64,000 bases of DNA. It comes from Solobacterium sp. (GTDB lineage Bacteria; Bacillota_I; Bacilli_A; Erysipelotrichales; Erysipelotrichaceae). A program made the translations under genes and the position numbers. Location: positions 1 through 64,000 of the forward strand of contig JAFWEW010000035.1 in the NCBI GenBank assembly GCA_017512725.1, written 5' to 3'. Each line of letters begins with the position of its first letter. The stretch's first letter is position 1. Positions 62,188-64,000 of this stretch are shown here, piece after piece. A model generated the notes under the pieces. That model worked only from the letters and a program-made list of their open reading frames with translations. It ran no database searches and was not told where the DNA came from.

Positions 62188-62216
62188 ATTTTATGCAATG
62201 GCCGGATGGGCGTCAA
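62188..62216 (-). promoter_or_regulatory. rplM promoter
   Basis: On the minus strand TTGACG (62211-62216) and TAAAAT (62188-62193) with a 17-base spacer, close to the sigma-A consensus. Confidence 0.75.
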
Positions 62217-62244
62217 TGCTTTTTTATGCCGTTTTTCGGCATTT

Positions 62245-63288
62245 TTATGCCTTTATTGCAATTTTCAGCGTTTCCGGAAGTCCGCGTTTCTTCTGCGCGT
62301 CCCGGATCTGTTCTGCCAGGTTCTCCAGATCTGCTTCCTTCAGTTCTTTTTCAAGCCGGAGTTCCCCTCCGGTTTCCTCCAGATAATAACTTCCGTACGG
62401 TTCGTTGGTATGACGGTCCGCAATGACATATTCCTGCGGATACGTATTGTTTCTTACTGCTTCTTCCACTTCCGAGAGAACCATGCCTTCGTTCAGCGTA
62501 TCTTCCGGCAGATATTCCCGGACTGCTGTTGTTTCGGTGAGTGCCAGCGTTTCATAATAGTCGATTTCCATGAGCGTCAGTCCTTCCGGATGCGCATTTC
62601 TTCGGGCAATCGTCTTGGACTTCGCTTCCAGGATCCGCTGAATATCCTCCGGTTCCAGTTTTCCTCTTCCGACATCCAGCAGCTGCGCGGTCATCATCCG
62701 TACCATATAACGAAGGAACCCTCTGCCCCGGTAGGAGATCGTAAGCAGATTGTTTTTCAGAATGAAATCAATGGATTCAATCGTACGCACCTGATCCGGT
62801 GTCTCCTTCAGGCTGTTGGAATTAAAGGAGGTAAAGTCGTGTGTGCCGATCAGATACTGTGCCCCCTGTTTCATCCGTTCGATATCGACGGGATATGGGC
62901 ACTGATACGCCTGTGTCCGGGTGAATACGTCATATTCTCCCAGGTTGATGCGATAGTCATAGCGCTTGGAGCGGACACAATAGCGGGCATGAAAAAGACG
63001 GTCTTTCTTTTCGACTTTCCGGATATGGATATCGCCGGGAAGATGGCCGTTGATTGCGCCCATCATCTTCCGTTCACTGACATCCATTTCCGTGTCAAAC
63101 TGAAAAACCTGTCCCCATGCGTTGACACCGGCATCGGTTCTGCCTGCCGCAAGAACCCTTACCGGCCGGTTCATAATATGTGAAACCGCAGCTTCAATCT
63201 GTTCCTGTACCGAAGCTCCGGTATTCTGTGTCTGCCATCCGCAGTAAGCACTGCCGTCATAGGCAACGGTGCATTTATAACGGATCAT
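62245..63288 (-). CDS. truA: tRNA pseudouridine synthase A with C-terminal extension
   Basis: 347 residues from ATG 63288, overlapping the ecfT stop by four bases (ATGA). Residues 1-245 are TruA: AAGRTDAGVNAWGQ with catalytic D52, RYDYRINLG, and RGRGFLRYMVRMM. TruA normally ends near here; 100 extra residues follow (246-347) with a beta/alpha pattern (EYVIADRHTNEPYGSYYLEETGG). I do not recognise this added domain. The enzyme makes pseudouridine at tRNA positions 38-40. Confidence 0.93.
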   Translation of the reverse strand: MIRYKCTVAYDGSAYCGWQTQNTGASVQEQIEAAVSHIMNRPVRVLAAGRTDAGVNAWGQVFQFDTEMDVSERKMMGAINGHLPGDIHIRKVEKKDRLFHARYCVRSKRYDYRINLGEYDVFTRTQAYQCPYPVDIERMKQGAQYLIGTHDFTSFNSNSLKETPDQVRTIESIDFILKNNLLTISYRGRGFLRYMVRMMTAQLLDVGRGKLEPEDIQRILEAKSKTIARRNAHPEGLTLMEIDYYETLALTETTAVREYLPEDTLNEGMVLSEVEEAVRNNTYPQEYVIADRHTNEPYGSYYLEETGGELRLEKELKEADLENLAEQIRDAQKKRGLPETLKIAIKA

Positions 63289-64000
63289 GCGAAATACGCG
63301 AGATAGATCATTCCCGCAAGCAGCAGGCACGCCCCGAGCAGAAGCGCCCAGTCCGGTCCTTTCATCTTCAGAATTTTATAGCGTGTGCGCGGTTCCCCCG
63401 GCTGATAGCCTCTGGCTTCCATCGCATTGGCAAGGTCATCCGCACGCTGGAACGCACTGACAAACAGCGGAACGATCAGTGACAGGATCGCCATGATCCG
63501 TTCACTGAGCTTTCCTTCCTTCAGGTCAACACCGCGGCTCTCCTGTGCCTTGATGATCCGGTTGGTCTCATCAATGAGATCCGGAATAAAGCGGAGTGCA
63601 ATCGATATCAGCATTGCGATCTCATGAGAGGGAACTCCGATCTTCTTGAACGGACCCAGAAGATCTTCAATGCCCAGCGTCATGTCCAGCGGCTTTGTCG
63701 TCGCCGTAAGACAGGTGGTGATCATGATCATCAGAAGCAGTCTTACGATGATGTACAGCGTCTGCATAACGGCATCCGAGTAAATAGAAAGCGGGCCGAT
63801 TTTAAGCCACACCTGTCCGGTATGGATCACAAGAATGTTGATGACCAGCAGAAATACCATCATCAGCAGCATCGGCTTCATCGATTTCCAGATATAAACC
63901 GGACTCAGTTTCGAAAGAATGATTACCGTGCTGACTGCCGTAAAAATGATTCCATAGCCGATCCAGCCGGCCGGGAAAAAGATTGCGATAAGCGTTATGA
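63285..64000 (-). CDS. ecfT: EcfT transmembrane subunit of an energy-coupling-factor transporter (partial)
   Basis: The C-terminal ~238 residues are in the window; the 5' end is beyond 64000 and no in-window ATG is the real start, because the upstream in-frame codons still encode a TM helix (LIAIFFPAGWIGYGIIFTAVST). Several TM helices and the two coupling motifs, AQESRGVD and AMEARGYQP (Ala-Arg-Gly type), are seen near the C-terminus; these contact the EcfA ATPases. It imports vitamins with S components. The upstream ecfA genes are expected just outside the window. Confidence 0.92.
   Translation of the reverse strand, partial: ITLIAIFFPAGWIGYGIIFTAVSTVIILSKLSPVYIWKSMKPMLLMMVFLLVINILVIHTGQVWLKIGPLSIYSDAVMQTLYIIVRLLLMIMITTCLTATTKPLDMTLGIEDLLGPFKKIGVPSHEIAMLISIALRFIPDLIDETNRIIKAQESRGVDLKEGKLSERIMAILSLIVPLFVSAFQRADDLANAMEARGYQPGEPRTRYKILKMKGPDWALLLGACLLLAGMIYLAYFA

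Overview
The window looks like a chromosomal segment of a low-to-mid GC Gram-positive bacterium (Bacillota), most probably of the class Erysipelotrichia. The evidence is the gene order EcfT-TruA-L13-S9, a SecA/RF2 pair with a programmed frameshift, ComFA/ComFC, FeoA/FeoA/FeoB, Gram-positive lipoproteins, a class B sortase and the absence of outer-membrane genes. The genus is inference. There are no rRNA genes, IS elements, prophage or CRISPR arrays. Almost all of the sequence is coding, mostly on the minus strand, and most intergenic gaps end in clear intrinsic terminators.

Layout. 1-8339: a tail of a secreted protein, then a tight five-gene minus-strand operon. It encodes a membrane PP2C/SpoIIE-type phosphatase with an external sensor, an unrecognised 486-residue protein, a divergent alanine-racemase-fold enzyme, a secreted ABC-type binding protein and an MFS carrier fused to an external sensor. 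8490-16187: a lipoprotein hydrolase, a GH13 glycosidase, an XRE-receiver regulator with a LytS-type kinase, a diguanylate cyclase, and a membrane-anchored EndoU-like nuclease overlapping a small candidate immunity gene. 16311-19663: a translesion polymerase Y cassette with a YolD-like protein, next to an ImmA/XRE protease-repressor pair with a recognisable promoter and operator. 19793-23295: a methyltransferase and the feo iron-uptake operon with a palindromic operator. 23429-34298: a lipoprotein, a lactonase, HU, a CBS/amidase/HAD operon, PepV, ExoIII/PepP with a long structured leader RNA, and NudC.

34374-46367: housekeeping genes (secA, prfB, comFA/comFC, mtnN, Na/Pi transporter, ispD, COG2426 membrane protein). 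It also holds one striking fusion: an RluA-type pseudouridine synthase joined to a transmembrane segment, extracellular Ig-like repeats and a lysozyme-like domain. 46528-46704: a free-standing tRNA-Ile/tRNA-Ala pair. 46942-53000: an unknown membrane protein, a PASTA lipoprotein, an AI-2E-type permease, a double-SIS protein and a stand-alone trmD. 53029-61122: a surface operon with a 2128-residue thioester adhesin, a class B sortase and a membrane-anchored Ig-like protein. 61261-64000: rpsI, rplM with an L13-type leader, truA and the 3' part of ecfT.

The best candidates for undescribed biology are the five-gene sensor/racemase/MFS operon, the RluA-lysozyme fusion, the EndoU-immunity pair, the adhesin-sortase operon that has no visible LPXTG substrate, and the multi-hairpin leader in front of pepP.
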